From the NCBI RefSeq assembly GCF_902499125.1, contig NZ_CABVPX010000041.1, positions 1-64,000 of the forward strand: DNA of 64,000 nucleotides, in the 5' to 3' direction. The notes beneath the pieces are model-generated. The model saw only the letters and a program-made list of their open reading frames with translations. It was not told the DNA's origin and did no database searches. The position numbers and the translations under genes were made by a program. This document shows positions 32,326 through 41,504 of this stretch, piece after piece. How positions within the stretch are numbered: position 1 is the stretch's first letter; every line of letters starts with the position of its first letter. Origin of the DNA: Burkholderia arboris. Its GTDB lineage: Bacteria; Pseudomonadota; Gammaproteobacteria; Burkholderiales; Burkholderiaceae.

Positions 32326-33616
32326 TTATTCGACCGGGGAATCGCGGCCGCGTGTCAGCGTTCTCACGACGTCTTACAACTACGGCAGATTCATCGGGGA
32401 GACGATTCGGTCGGTGCTGTCCCAGACGTACGCGTCATGGGAACTGATCATTGTCGACGACTGTTCGACCGACGATTCCTGGGAGGTCATCCAGCAGTTC
32501 GACGACCCGCGGATTCGCGCGGTGCGCCAGGAGCGGAACCAGGGCGCGTGCGCGGCGTACAACACGGCGCTGCGTCTCGCGTCCGGCGAATTCATCGCGA
32601 GCCTGGATTCCGACGACGTGTTCGTGCCCGAAAAGCTGGCGGTGCAGGTGGCGTTCCTGGATGCACATCCGGACGTCGACATCTGCGGCAGCTTCATGGC
32701 GGAGATCGATGCATCGAGCCAGCCGGTCGATGCCGACAAGTGCTTTTATGCGCCGTGGTTCAATCAGGATCTCGACCTGAATGCACCCGACAGCTGGGTG
32801 TGGGAGAACCACCTGTGCCATTCGACCGTGCTGGTCAGGAAGTCCACGCACGACCGTATCGGCTTGTTCCGGGAGGATCTGACTTACTCGCCGGACTGGG
32901 ATTTCTGGCTGCGTTCGCTCGCCGGCGGCGCGCGGTTCCATGTGATGAAGGACGCGCTCCTGCTGTATCGTGCGCACGGCGGCAACATCACGCATCGCAA
33001 TCGCGATGCGCTGATGTGGGAGTATGCGGACATCTCCGGCGGTGTCGTGCATCCGTACCTCGAGCGGATCGGGCGCTTCGACCTGCTCCGCAAGAGCATG
33101 GAGTCGTTCGTCGGCCGCTTCTTCGAAATCGACGGCGACTGGCGGCGGTTTCTCGAGCTGATCGAGATGCTGCGCGTGTACGACCGTCACGAGGACACGT
33201 TCAGGATTCCGCCGCATCTGTTCTTCAATGCCGAACTGACCGCGTTCGTGACGAGACTCGCATCCGGCTGGTCGCCGCAGACGTTTGCCGCGGTTCGCGA
33301 GCGGCTGTCGAGGCCGGAGGGCGAGTACGCAGGTTCGGCGCCCGCGGTGGACGCGCAGGCGTCCGGCGACGCCGCGACGTTTCAACTGCTGATTCGCGTC
33401 GAACGCGACCGCGCGCTTGCCGAACTGGATCAGGCGCGTACCGAGCGCGAGCGCATCGCCGCGGAACTCGAACACGCGAGGGCCGAGTTGCGCGCCGCGG
33501 CCGAGCGGGAAGGGCGGCTAGCCGCCAGCCTGGCCGACGCGCAGACGGAACTCGATCGTGTCAGGGGCACCATCTGGGGCAAGGCGGATAATCTGTACCG
33601 GCGCCTGAGCCGATAG
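32312..33616 (+). CDS. glycosyltransferase family 2 with C-terminal coiled coil
   Basis: The protein has 434 residues. ATG 32312 overlaps the aminotransferase end. GT-A domain at about 14-250: VSVLTTSYNYGRFIGETI, LIIVDDCSTDDS, a DxD-type LDSDDVF, and DLTYSPDWDFWLR (acceptor/catalytic acidic region). Residues about 350-425 are Glu/Arg/Ala-rich heptads (ELDQARTERERIAAELEHAR) and should form a coiled coil, perhaps for enzyme assembly or chain-length control. It ends with a short basic tail. Sugar specificity unknown; part of the O-antigen operon. Confidence 0.88.
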   Translation: MANNNYSTGESRPRVSVLTTSYNYGRFIGETIRSVLSQTYASWELIIVDDCSTDDSWEVIQQFDDPRIRAVRQERNQGACAAYNTALRLASGEFIASLDSDDVFVPEKLAVQVAFLDAHPDVDICGSFMAEIDASSQPVDADKCFYAPWFNQDLDLNAPDSWVWENHLCHSTVLVRKSTHDRIGLFREDLTYSPDWDFWLRSLAGGARFHVMKDALLLYRAHGGNITHRNRDALMWEYADISGGVVHPYLERIGRFDLLRKSMESFVGRFFEIDGDWRRFLELIEMLRVYDRHEDTFRIPPHLFFNAELTAFVTRLASGWSPQTFAAVRERLSRPEGEYAGSAPAVDAQASGDAATFQLLIRVERDRALAELDQARTERERIAAELEHARAELRAAAEREGRLAASLADAQTELDRVRGTIWGKADNLYRRLSR

Positions 33617-33651
33617 CCCGTGCACCAGCGAATGATTCAAGATATCTAACC

Positions 33652-35016
33652 ATGCCGCGATACCAGCATCTTCTGTACTTTGCCCAACGCGTCTACCATC
33701 GCCTGCCGGTGAGCCAGGAGGCGAAGTGGCGCGTTCGCAAGGCCATTTCGCCGGTTATCACGTCGTTGCGTCAGGGCAAGTCGATTCGTCAGGCGTTGCG
33801 CTCGGCGGTCCGGCGCGAAAAGTTGCTCGACCATGCGCGCGAGTCGCGCCTGCAGCACCTGCTGCTCGACCTCGCGCAGCGGGGCGTGCGTAACGTCAGC
33901 CATGTCATTGCAGTGCCGTTCCTCGGAACGGGCGGCGCGGAGAACGTCGCGCTCAATTTCTCGAAAGCGTTGCGCGAGATCCATCCCGATCGGCAGATCC
34001 TGATCGTCGTCGCCGATCGCGACCTGGTCGACGAGCGCGTCGCGCGGATCGAAGGCGTGCATGTGGTCGTCCTGCGCGATTTCACGGGCGACGATTCGTA
34101 CGCGCTGAAGCAGGCGCTCCTGTACGACATGCTGCTGGCGATCCGGCCCGCCGTGTTCCACAACATCAACAGCGAAGTCGCGTGGAACGCGGTCATCTCG
34201 CAGGGGGGCCGGCTCAAGGAAGTCACGCGCCTGTTCGCCAGCATTTTTGCGTTCCAGTTCGCGGAGGACGGCAAGAGCAAGATTGGCTACGCGGCCTATT
34301 TCCTGCAGCCGGGGCTGCCGGCGCTGACCGCGCTGCTGTCCGACAACCAGCGCTTCGTGACCGATGCGCGCGCCGAATACAACCTCGGGCAGCAGGGCGA
34401 CAAGCTGCATGCGGTGTACAACCCCAGCCGGATGGCGACCGACGGATGGAAGGCCCGGGCGCTCGCGCGTATCGCGAGCCGCGGGCAGGATCTGGCGGGG
34501 CAGCGCCCGGCATTTCTGTGGGCCGGGCGGCTCGACAAGGAGAAGCGTGTCGACCTGCTGCTGGCGCTCGTGCAGGCATGCCCGCACATCGACTTCTACG
34601 TCTATGGCCAGGCGGTCGTGAACGTCAGCGAGCAGCTGCCCGATCTCGCGAATCTGCATCTGATGGGGCCGTTCACGTCCCCGGAAGAACTCGTGCGCGA
34701 ACGTGCGTACACGGGCTTCATCTTCACGTCGAAGTGGGAAGGCATGCCGAACATCCTGCTCGAGATCGGGACGCTGGGTGTGCCGGTCATCGCCCCGACG
34801 GTGGGCGGTGTGGGCGAGCTGATATCGGATTCGACCGGATATCCGCTGTCCGAGAAGCCGGAGGTTGCGGATTATCGCGCGGCGATGGAGTCCGTCATTT
34901 CGAATTCGCAGGAAGCCGAAGCGCGCGCCCGCGCGCTCGTCGAGCTGATCGACGGGCGCCATACGTGGCAGCGGTTCGTCGAGCATGTCAAGGAGTTGGA
35001 AGGTTATGGGAGCTGA
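33652..35016 (+). CDS. glycosyltransferase family 4
   Basis: The protein has 454 residues with GT-B fold features: an N-terminal domain with VIAVPFLGTGGAENVALNF (about 85-103) and a C-terminal domain with FLWAGRLDKEKRVDLLLALV and FTSKWEGMPNILLEIGTLG (the EX7E-type pair). The first 80 residues are basic and helical and may bind the membrane. It probably adds a sugar to the O-antigen unit. It overlaps the next gene by 11 bp. Confidence 0.88.
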   Translation: MPRYQHLLYFAQRVYHRLPVSQEAKWRVRKAISPVITSLRQGKSIRQALRSAVRREKLLDHARESRLQHLLLDLAQRGVRNVSHVIAVPFLGTGGAENVALNFSKALREIHPDRQILIVVADRDLVDERVARIEGVHVVVLRDFTGDDSYALKQALLYDMLLAIRPAVFHNINSEVAWNAVISQGGRLKEVTRLFASIFAFQFAEDGKSKIGYAAYFLQPGLPALTALLSDNQRFVTDARAEYNLGQQGDKLHAVYNPSRMATDGWKARALARIASRGQDLAGQRPAFLWAGRLDKEKRVDLLLALVQACPHIDFYVYGQAVVNVSEQLPDLANLHLMGPFTSPEELVRERAYTGFIFTSKWEGMPNILLEIGTLGVPVIAPTVGGVGELISDSTGYPLSEKPEVADYRAAMESVISNSQEAEARARALVELIDGRHTWQRFVEHVKELEGYGS

Positions 35017-36976
35017 CCGGAAAGAGTCGGGCGTTGACGACTCGCGTGATCCGTCGTTGCCGCTCGTATCGGTGGTAATCCCCTGTTTCAATCAGGCGCA
35101 GTATCTGAACGAGTCGATTTCGTCGGTCCTCGACGCGTATCGCGGGCCGCTGGAAATCATCGTCGTCGACGACGGCAGCACGGCACCCCGGACCGATATC
35201 CATCTGCGTGCGGCGCAAGCGCTGTCGCCCGCGGTGCGGGTGATTGCGCAGCAGAATGCGGGGCTTTCGGGCGCGCGCAACACGGGGATCGCGGCCGCGG
35301 CCGGCGAATTCGTGCAGTTGCTGGATGCGGACGACCTCATCGTTCCGCCGAAGCTCGACCTGCAGGTGGCGCATTTCCAGGTGGCGAATGCGCTCGACGT
35401 ATCGGTGTCCAACTTCCTGTTGTGCGACGACACCCGCTCGGTCTTTTCGAAGAACGACGAAGCGATCGCGCACTCGGCGCTCGGCCTGTCCGATTTTCTG
35501 TACAAATGGGAGCGCGGCTTCGCGATTCCGATTCACTGCGCGCTGTTTCGCCGGACCGTGCTGATGGACGCGCCGTTCGACACGTCCGCGCGCGCGAAGG
35601 AAGACTGGCTGTTCTGGTGCGGCCTGAGTGCGCGCGGCGCACGCATGGCCTACCTCAACGCGCACAATGCGATTTACCGGCAGCATGCGCAAAGCATGCG
35701 CCGATCGTACGTGAAGATGGGCAAGAGCTGGCTGCATGCAGCCGCCAAGATCGACGCGATGGTGTCCGCGCGCGAACCGGCGTTCTTCGAATCGGCGGTC
35801 GACTGGTTCGAGAATTTCTATCGGAAGCATCCGGCGTACGTCGAGGAAATCGCGCAGTTGCGCGGCCACGCGCATGCAACCGGATCGGGGGCCGCCGCGT
35901 CGCCGGCCGCTCCCGCCGATCTGCACGCGCAGAAGCTTGCCCGACTGCAGGCCGCCATCGCGAAGATGCCGACGTCGGCGGCACCGCTGATCAGCGTCGT
36001 GATCCCGGCATACAACCACTTCGACTACATCGACGGCTGCCTGCTGTCCGTGATCGAACAGCAGGGCGTCGCATTCGAGATCATCTGCGTCGACGACTGC
36101 TCTCCCGATGCGCGCACGACCGCGCTGCTGCGTGGGCTGCAGGGCACTCACCCGAACGTGCGGATCGTCCTCAACAGCGAAAACAAGGGTATTTCGCGCA
36201 CGCAGAACGAAGCGGTCGAACAGGCGGCCGGGGAATACGTCGCGTTCGTCGATTGCGACGACACGCTGGCGCCCGGCGCGCTGTCCCGTGTCGCCCAGGT
36301 ATTGACGCAGGGGCAGCCATGCGACTACCTGTTCACCGACCGGTTCGACATCGACGAAAGCGGTGACGAGATCCGGCGCGCGGACTACGGCGGCTATCCG
36401 GCCATTGCGTTCAGGAACGATGCGAGCATCAAGGACGACCTGCTCGACGGCATGGTCGCATCGCATCTGAAGGTGATCCGGCGCCGTGCGTATCTGCAGT
36501 CCGGCGGGTCGGTCGATGCCTATTCCGGCATCCAGGACTGGGAGCTGGCGCTGAAGATCGCGGAGTTCGGCAGCTTCCATTACCTCCACGAGCCGCTCTA
36601 TCGGCACCGGATCCATACACGCTCCGTCACGTCATCGGATAGCGTCGGTCAGTTCAGGCGAACCAATATCGTCCGGCGGCAGTTTGCCGGCAGGTGGCTT
36701 TGCGACGGACGCGACCGAACCGGGCCGGTCACGCATTTTTCGAGCGACGCGAAGTCGATGCCGTCGATCGCGCAACTGAAGGAAGCGTGGCGGCAGGGGC
36801 AGCGATGCGAGATGGTCGTCACGGCGGATGCGCCGCCGCCGGTGCTCAATTTCCTGCGGGAGTTCAATTCGTACTTCGACCGCATCGTGTGGACGAGCGC
36901 CGAAACCTATGCGGGCCTGCTCGGGTATGTGGAGCCCGGCGTGATGGTGGCGCACGGGCAGGCGCCGCACGACTGA
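35006..36976 (+). CDS. double-domain family 2 glycosyltransferase
   Basis: The protein has 656 residues. Two complete GT-A modules lie in one chain. The first (about 15-240) has VVIPCFNQAQYLNESI, IIVVDDGS and LLDADDLI. The second (about 325-560) has VVIPAYNHFDYIDGCLLS, IICVDDCSPDA and FVDCDDTLAPGAL. They are joined by an Ala/Pro linker around 300-320. Two catalytic domains suggest alternating addition of two sugars or a chain-extending polymerase, as in other two-domain O-antigen polymerising transferases. ATG 35006 overlaps the preceding stop. Confidence 0.88.
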   Translation: MGADRKESGVDDSRDPSLPLVSVVIPCFNQAQYLNESISSVLDAYRGPLEIIVVDDGSTAPRTDIHLRAAQALSPAVRVIAQQNAGLSGARNTGIAAAAGEFVQLLDADDLIVPPKLDLQVAHFQVANALDVSVSNFLLCDDTRSVFSKNDEAIAHSALGLSDFLYKWERGFAIPIHCALFRRTVLMDAPFDTSARAKEDWLFWCGLSARGARMAYLNAHNAIYRQHAQSMRRSYVKMGKSWLHAAAKIDAMVSAREPAFFESAVDWFENFYRKHPAYVEEIAQLRGHAHATGSGAAASPAAPADLHAQKLARLQAAIAKMPTSAAPLISVVIPAYNHFDYIDGCLLSVIEQQGVAFEIICVDDCSPDARTTALLRGLQGTHPNVRIVLNSENKGISRTQNEAVEQAAGEYVAFVDCDDTLAPGALSRVAQVLTQGQPCDYLFTDRFDIDESGDEIRRADYGGYPAIAFRNDASIKDDLLDGMVASHLKVIRRRAYLQSGGSVDAYSGIQDWELALKIAEFGSFHYLHEPLYRHRIHTRSVTSSDSVGQFRRTNIVRRQFAGRWLCDGRDRTGPVTHFSSDAKSMPSIAQLKEAWRQGQRCEMVVTADAPPPVLNFLREFNSYFDRIVWTSAETYAGLLGYVEPGVMVAHGQAPHD

Positions 36977-36984
36977 CCGGAGCA

Positions 36985-37041
36985 GGGCGCGCGCGTTGCA
37001 CGCGCGCCCGGTCTGACGGTTTGCCCGGCGCGGTGCCGGGC
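36985..37041. other. paired GC hairpins at a convergent gene junction
   Basis: Two GC-rich inverted repeats, 36985-37009 (9-bp arms) and 37023-37041 (7-bp arms), lie between convergent genes. Neither has a clear T-run. They may slow or terminate transcription from both sides. Confidence 0.35.
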
Positions 37042-37048
37042 CCCGTGG

Positions 37049-39424
37049 TTACTTCCCCGTGAACGGCCGCATGATTGCCCGCAGCAGCGGGCCCAGCACC
37101 GGAATCCGGTGCAGGCGCAGATACGCGCGATAGACGATGAAAATGCGCGCGCGCTGAAACGCGACCCACTGGTTCGCGTATTGCCGCAGTTCGACCGACT
37201 CGCTGCGGAGGACGTCGGCTTCGCGAGCGTGGACGAGCAGCTTTGCGCGTGCGTCCGCGAGCTCGCGCCTCAGGCGACGCAGTTCTTCCTGGTTTTCCGC
37301 GGATGACGCGGCTTGGCCGGCAGGCGCCTGGGCAGGCGGGTGGGACTCTTGATGGGAGGCATTCATACCGAATATCCGCTGAATGTTCGCGACGTACTGT
37401 GCGTCGCCGTGCTTGTCGTGAACGTAGTCGGACGCGCGCTTCGACAGCGCGCCGAGCAGACCGGGTTGGGCGTACAGGCGCTCGATGGCTTCGCGATACG
37501 CGTCGACGGCTTCGTCGAGGTCGTTCGATGCCTCGATGAGGAGGCCGGTCTCGCCGTCGAGCACGGCTTCGCCGATACCGCCGATGTTCGGCGCGATGAC
37601 CGGGAGCCCCGAGCCCATCGCTTCGAGAATGACGTTCGGCAATCCGTCGAACCACGACGTATAGACGAGCGCGTCGTACTCGTGCAGCGGAAGATCCGCG
37701 AACGCCGAAAACGGCCCCTTGTAGCTTGCACCGGCCAGGTCGACTTCGAACCCCGGCGTAATACCGCCGTACAGGTCGAGCGTGATGCCGGTGCCGCTCT
37801 GCGCGAAGTACTTCGACAGCGCGACGGCCAGTTGCGGCCGCTTCTGGCCATCCAGCCGCGATGCCCACAGCAGGCGGCGGCGCGGCGTCGCGTGGAGCGT
37901 CGGTTCCTTGACGCCGTGCAGCAGCGCGGGAAGGTTGTTCCAGCGGGACGCGCTGGCGCCGAAGATGAATTCGTCGTCGACGACCGTTTGGCCGTTGTCG
38001 GTGACGATTCGCGTGATGTGCTGGATGTTGTTCGTCAGGAACTCGACCGCGCCGCCGGAGATGATCGATACGTCGTTTTCGTAGACGCGCGTGTCGCAGA
38101 ACCGGTAGTACGTGACGTCACGCCCGCTGAACTGCGCGAAATGACGGCTCAGCATGCGGTGGGAAAACACGCATGCGCGAACGTGCAGCCGGGCATCGGG
38201 TGCCGCGGCGCGAATCAGGCGCGCGGTGATGCGATCGCGCTGGCGGTCGTCGAGCTTCTGGCCGAGCACCGCGATGTCGACGAAGATCGCCGCGTCGGGC
38301 AGCCGCGACAGCCACGCGTGCTTCTCCATCGGCTCGCCGGACAGCACGAGGATGCGCTTCGACGCGCCGCATGCCAGCAGGCCGTTCATCACGTCGAGGA
38401 TGTAGCGCTCCGCGCCGCCGGCGGGCAGGAACGGGATCAGGAACACGTCCGTGATCGGGCCGGCGTCGCGAATGGCCTCGCACATCTCGTAGTAGACCGC
38501 GGACGGCTCGGGCGTCGACCACATCGCGCTCGTCTGGCTGCCGTGCCGCAGCGACAGCGTGTCGACGGCCGGGTCGATCCGGTTGGCCGCCTCGGTCATG
38601 TCGGACAGCAGCCGGCTGCCGAGGAACTTCTGCTTGACGTCGTACCACGGCGGCAGCATGCGTTCGCCGGCGCGATACGCGCGATAGTCGTCCGCGAACA
38701 CGCGCAGGTAAACGGCCGGGTCGAACAGGTCGGTATCCGGTGTTTCGAGCTCGACGCTCTGGTTGCGCGCGGCCGCCATGATGCTCTGCTGGCGCTGGCG
38801 ATAGTAAAGCACGGAGTCGGGGATGTAGTGCGCCTTCATCCCGAGCGCGATCGCGCTCGCATTGAAGTGCCAGTCCTCGAATGCGTGGCCGCGTTGCGTG
38901 TCGCAGTGAACGTACTTGAGGCGCTCGAACGTGGAGCGATGGAAGAACACGCGCGACACGTACGGATGGATGTCCGCCAGCAGGAACGGCATCAGGTCCG
39001 CTTCGCCGTATTCGGTAATGAAGTACATCGAACCGAATGCGATCAGGTACTGCGGGAACAGCAGCGCATCGTTGCCGTAGCGCTTGGCCGCAGCCAGTGC
39101 TTCGACGAAGAAGTTGAACGAGACGAGATCGTCGGCATCGGCCGTGGCGAAATACTCGCCTTGCGCGATCTCGCAACCGGAGTTTCTGCTCAGACCCAGC
39201 GAGCGGTTCGACACCTCGATCGTCTGGACTCCGTCGAAACTGGAGAGGTCAGCCGATGCGATGACGGAGCGGGTCGCTTCGTTCGGGTTATCGAGGACGA
39301 CGACAATTTCCAGGGTGATACCGCGGGCTCTTGCGAAGTCTGACGCTTCAGCCAGGGACCGGAGCGTCCGGTTGATGATGCCGCCCTCATTGTGAGCGTT
39401 GAGAATCACCGAAATATCAAACAT
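37049..39424 (-). CDS. fused family 2 / family 4 glycosyltransferase
   Basis: The protein has 791 residues. Start Met 39424 (MFDISVILNAHNEGGIINRTL); the longer open frame upstream crosses the divergent promoter region and is rejected. The N-terminal GT2 module (about 1-250) has LEIVVVLDNPNEA and ATADADDLVSF. The C-terminal GT4 module (about 400-700) has LLWASRLDGQKRPQLAVAL and YTSWFDGLPNVILEAMGSGLPVIAP. A helical Glu/Arg-rich stretch at about 720-760 precedes a basic tail. It is the only O-antigen-locus gene on the minus strand. Probably a bifunctional O-chain transferase; sugars unknown. Confidence 0.88.
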   Translation of the reverse strand: MFDISVILNAHNEGGIINRTLRSLAEASDFARARGITLEIVVVLDNPNEATRSVIASADLSSFDGVQTIEVSNRSLGLSRNSGCEIAQGEYFATADADDLVSFNFFVEALAAAKRYGNDALLFPQYLIAFGSMYFITEYGEADLMPFLLADIHPYVSRVFFHRSTFERLKYVHCDTQRGHAFEDWHFNASAIALGMKAHYIPDSVLYYRQRQQSIMAAARNQSVELETPDTDLFDPAVYLRVFADDYRAYRAGERMLPPWYDVKQKFLGSRLLSDMTEAANRIDPAVDTLSLRHGSQTSAMWSTPEPSAVYYEMCEAIRDAGPITDVFLIPFLPAGGAERYILDVMNGLLACGASKRILVLSGEPMEKHAWLSRLPDAAIFVDIAVLGQKLDDRQRDRITARLIRAAAPDARLHVRACVFSHRMLSRHFAQFSGRDVTYYRFCDTRVYENDVSIISGGAVEFLTNNIQHITRIVTDNGQTVVDDEFIFGASASRWNNLPALLHGVKEPTLHATPRRRLLWASRLDGQKRPQLAVALSKYFAQSGTGITLDLYGGITPGFEVDLAGASYKGPFSAFADLPLHEYDALVYTSWFDGLPNVILEAMGSGLPVIAPNIGGIGEAVLDGETGLLIEASNDLDEAVDAYREAIERLYAQPGLLGALSKRASDYVHDKHGDAQYVANIQRIFGMNASHQESHPPAQAPAGQAASSAENQEELRRLRRELADARAKLLVHAREADVLRSESVELRQYANQWVAFQRARIFIVYRAYLRLHRIPVLGPLLRAIMRPFTGK

Positions 39425-39676
39425 AGGGTGCAGCTGGCGGGATGCGTATCGAGGTGACGCATTATATACAGAAGCATTTGGCGTTTCGGCGCCGCGCGGC
39501 GCCGGCCGGAGCGGGGCAACGAGCCCCTGTCTTGCGGCCCTTTTTCCCGCCGGGATGCCCGTGGCGCCCGCCGCCACGGCATAATTGCTACAAATGGCAA
39601 TCCCGGTTGCGTGTGCAGGCATGGCTGCGCACACTCGCGGATTCCCCTCGCGCCAAATGTTAACGATAGTCAGCAC
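39425..39676. promoter_or_regulatory. divergent promoter region inside the O-antigen locus
   Basis: This is a 252-bp, AT-richer gap between the minus-strand fused glycosyltransferase and the plus-strand rhamnosyltransferase-like gene. A TATAAT reads on the minus strand at 39461-39466, 37 bp upstream of the fused enzyme's start. Plus-strand AT-rich stretches at 39580-39600 and 39657-39672 may hold the other promoter. Both -35 boxes are weak. Confidence 0.4.
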
Positions 39677-40537
39677 GTGACATCTCATCCGCAAGCATCC
39701 TTTCGCTCTCCGCATTCCGTCGACGAAGTCCTGTCGATTTCCATCGTGACGTACCACCCGGACGAGGCGCTTCTCGCGCGCACGTTCTCCAGTCTCCGCG
39801 CGGCATGTGCGCGCCTTCAGGCCGTGCGCGGCGGCAGCGCGATCAGCGTGTGCGTGGTCGATAACGGCGGCTTGCCGGACCTCGCGGCGGAGCGCGCCGC
39901 GTTCGAGCAGGCCGGTATCGGGTACGGCGTGCTGTCGGGTCACGGCAACGTCGGCTACGGACGCGGGCACAACCTCGCGATCGAAGCGGCGCGCAGCCGC
40001 TATCACCTGATCCTGAACCCCGATATCGACCTCGAGCAGGATGCGCTCGCGCAGGCACTCGAGTTTCTCGATACGCATCCCGAAGCTGGCCTGCTGACGC
40101 CGCGCATCGGCGATGATTCGGGCCGGATCCAGTATCTGTGCCGCCGCTATCCGGCGCTGGTGGATCTCCTGGTCAGGGGCTTCCTGCCGTCGGCCCTGCG
40201 CCCGCCGTTCGAGCGTCGGCTGGCCCGCTACGAGATGCGCGACCGCATCAACGAAACGGATGTCGTGTGGGATCCGCCGATCGTCAGCGGCTGTTTCATG
40301 CTGTTCCGTACCGACGTGCTCGCGCGCCTGCAGGGCTTCGATCCGCGCTATTTCCTGTACTTCGAGGATTACGACCTCAGCTTGCGGACCGGCCAGTGCG
40401 CGCGCACCGTCTACGTGCCGCTGGCGCGCGTGATCCACCACGGCGGCGGCGCGTCCCGCAAGGGTTCCGCGCACATCCGCATGTTCGCGGCGTCGGCGTT
40501 CAAGTTCTACAACCGCTTCGGCTGGAGGCTCTGGTGA
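39677..40537 (+). CDS. WbbL/rhamnosyltransferase-like family 2 glycosyltransferase
   Basis: The protein has 286 residues from GTG 39677 (translated MTSHPQASFRS...). An upstream GTG at 39611 is possible but gives a Cys/His/Arg-rich lead that does not look like protein. No start has a strong Shine-Dalgarno. Motifs of the WbbL group: ISIVTYHPDEALLARTF, VVDNGG, GNVGYGRGHNLAI, LILNPDIDLEQDAL, SGCFMLFRTDVL, FDPRYFLYFEDYDLSLR. Such enzymes often add rhamnose to lipid-linked GlcNAc, which would use the RmlBACD product. It overlaps the next gene by 4 bp. Confidence 0.85.
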   Translation: MTSHPQASFRSPHSVDEVLSISIVTYHPDEALLARTFSSLRAACARLQAVRGGSAISVCVVDNGGLPDLAAERAAFEQAGIGYGVLSGHGNVGYGRGHNLAIEAARSRYHLILNPDIDLEQDALAQALEFLDTHPEAGLLTPRIGDDSGRIQYLCRRYPALVDLLVRGFLPSALRPPFERRLARYEMRDRINETDVVWDPPIVSGCFMLFRTDVLARLQGFDPRYFLYFEDYDLSLRTGQCARTVYVPLARVIHHGGGASRKGSAHIRMFAASAFKFYNRFGWRLW

Positions 40538-41499
40538 CCCGCCTCGTCGTGACGGGCGCGAACGGCTTCGTCGGCCGCGCGGTCTGCCGGCTGGCGCTCG
40601 CGGCGGGCCATACGGTCACGGCGCTGGTGCGCCGTCCCGGCGGGTGCGTCGACGGGGTTCGCGAATGGGTGCACGATGCACCGGATTTCGCCGGGCTGGT
40701 CGACGCGTGGCCGGCCGATCTCGAAGCCGACTGCGTGATTCACCTGGCTGCGCGCGTTCACGTGATGCGCGACGAGTCGCCCGATCCGGATGCCGCATTC
40801 GAGGCGACCAACGTCGCGGGGACGCTGCGCGTGGCCGAGGCGGCGCGCGCGCACGGCGCCCGCCGCTTCGTGTTCGCCAGCAGCATCAAGGCGGTCGGCG
40901 AGGGCGATCGCGGCGTGCCGCTCGCGGAAGACGCCGTGCCTGTGCCGCTGGATCCCTATGGGCGTTCGAAATGGCGCGCGGAACAGGCGCTCGCGCAATT
41001 CGGGTTGCGCGCGGGTATCGACGTGGTCGTCGTCCGTCCGCCGCTCGTCTACGGTCCCGGCGTGCGCGCGAACTTCCTGCGGATGATGGATGCCGTGTCG
41101 CGAGGGCTGCCGCTCCCGCTGGGTGCAATAGCGGCGCGTCGCAGCCTCGTCTACGTCGACAATCTCGCGGACGCGCTGCTGCGCTGCGCGATCGACCCGC
41201 GGGCCGCGGGCGAATGCTTTCATGTCGCCGACGACGATGCGCCGTCGGTCGCCGGATTGCTGCGGATGGTCGGTGCTGCGCTCGGCCGGCCGGCGCGGCT
41301 GTTCCCGGTACCCGTCGCGCTGCTGCGCGCACTCGGCAGGCTGACCGGCCGCAGCGCCGCCGTCGAGCGCCTGACCGGCAGCCTGCAGCTCGATGCCGGC
41401 CGCATGAAGCGCGTGCTGGACTGGCAACCGCCCCATACGACGCGGCAGGGCCTCGAAGCGACCGCCGCGTGGTATCGTTCGCGCGACAGACAGAAATAG
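40534..41499 (+). CDS. wbiG: NAD-dependent sugar epimerase/dehydratase
   Basis: The protein has 321 residues. GTG 40534 overlaps the TGA of the previous gene. Extended SDR fold: LVVTGANGFVGRAV at 4-17, VIHLAARVHVM, FVFASSIKAVGE and YGRSKWRAEQAL (Tyr-xxx-Lys). It belongs to the WbiG-type epimerases that accompany WbiH and WbiI in Burkholderia O-antigen loci, probably a UDP-HexNAc 4-epimerase or related reductase. Exact substrate not shown by sequence. Confidence 0.85.
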   Translation: MTRLVVTGANGFVGRAVCRLALAAGHTVTALVRRPGGCVDGVREWVHDAPDFAGLVDAWPADLEADCVIHLAARVHVMRDESPDPDAAFEATNVAGTLRVAEAARAHGARRFVFASSIKAVGEGDRGVPLAEDAVPVPLDPYGRSKWRAEQALAQFGLRAGIDVVVVRPPLVYGPGVRANFLRMMDAVSRGLPLPLGAIAARRSLVYVDNLADALLRCAIDPRAAGECFHVADDDAPSVAGLLRMVGAALGRPARLFPVPVALLRALGRLTGRSAAVERLTGSLQLDAGRMKRVLDWQPPHTTRQGLEATAAWYRSRDRQK

Positions 41500-41504
41500 A
41501 CAAT

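Noticed and set aside
37425..39343. Plus-strand open frame opposite the fused glycosyltransferase
   Set aside because: Arg/Val/Asp-rich shadow without motifs; the minus strand encodes two full glycosyltransferase modules.
39425..40474. N-terminal extension of the minus-strand glycosyltransferase frame to 1141 residues
   Set aside because: The extension runs antisense through the WbbL-like gene and the promoter gap; the family start MFDISVIL is at 39424.
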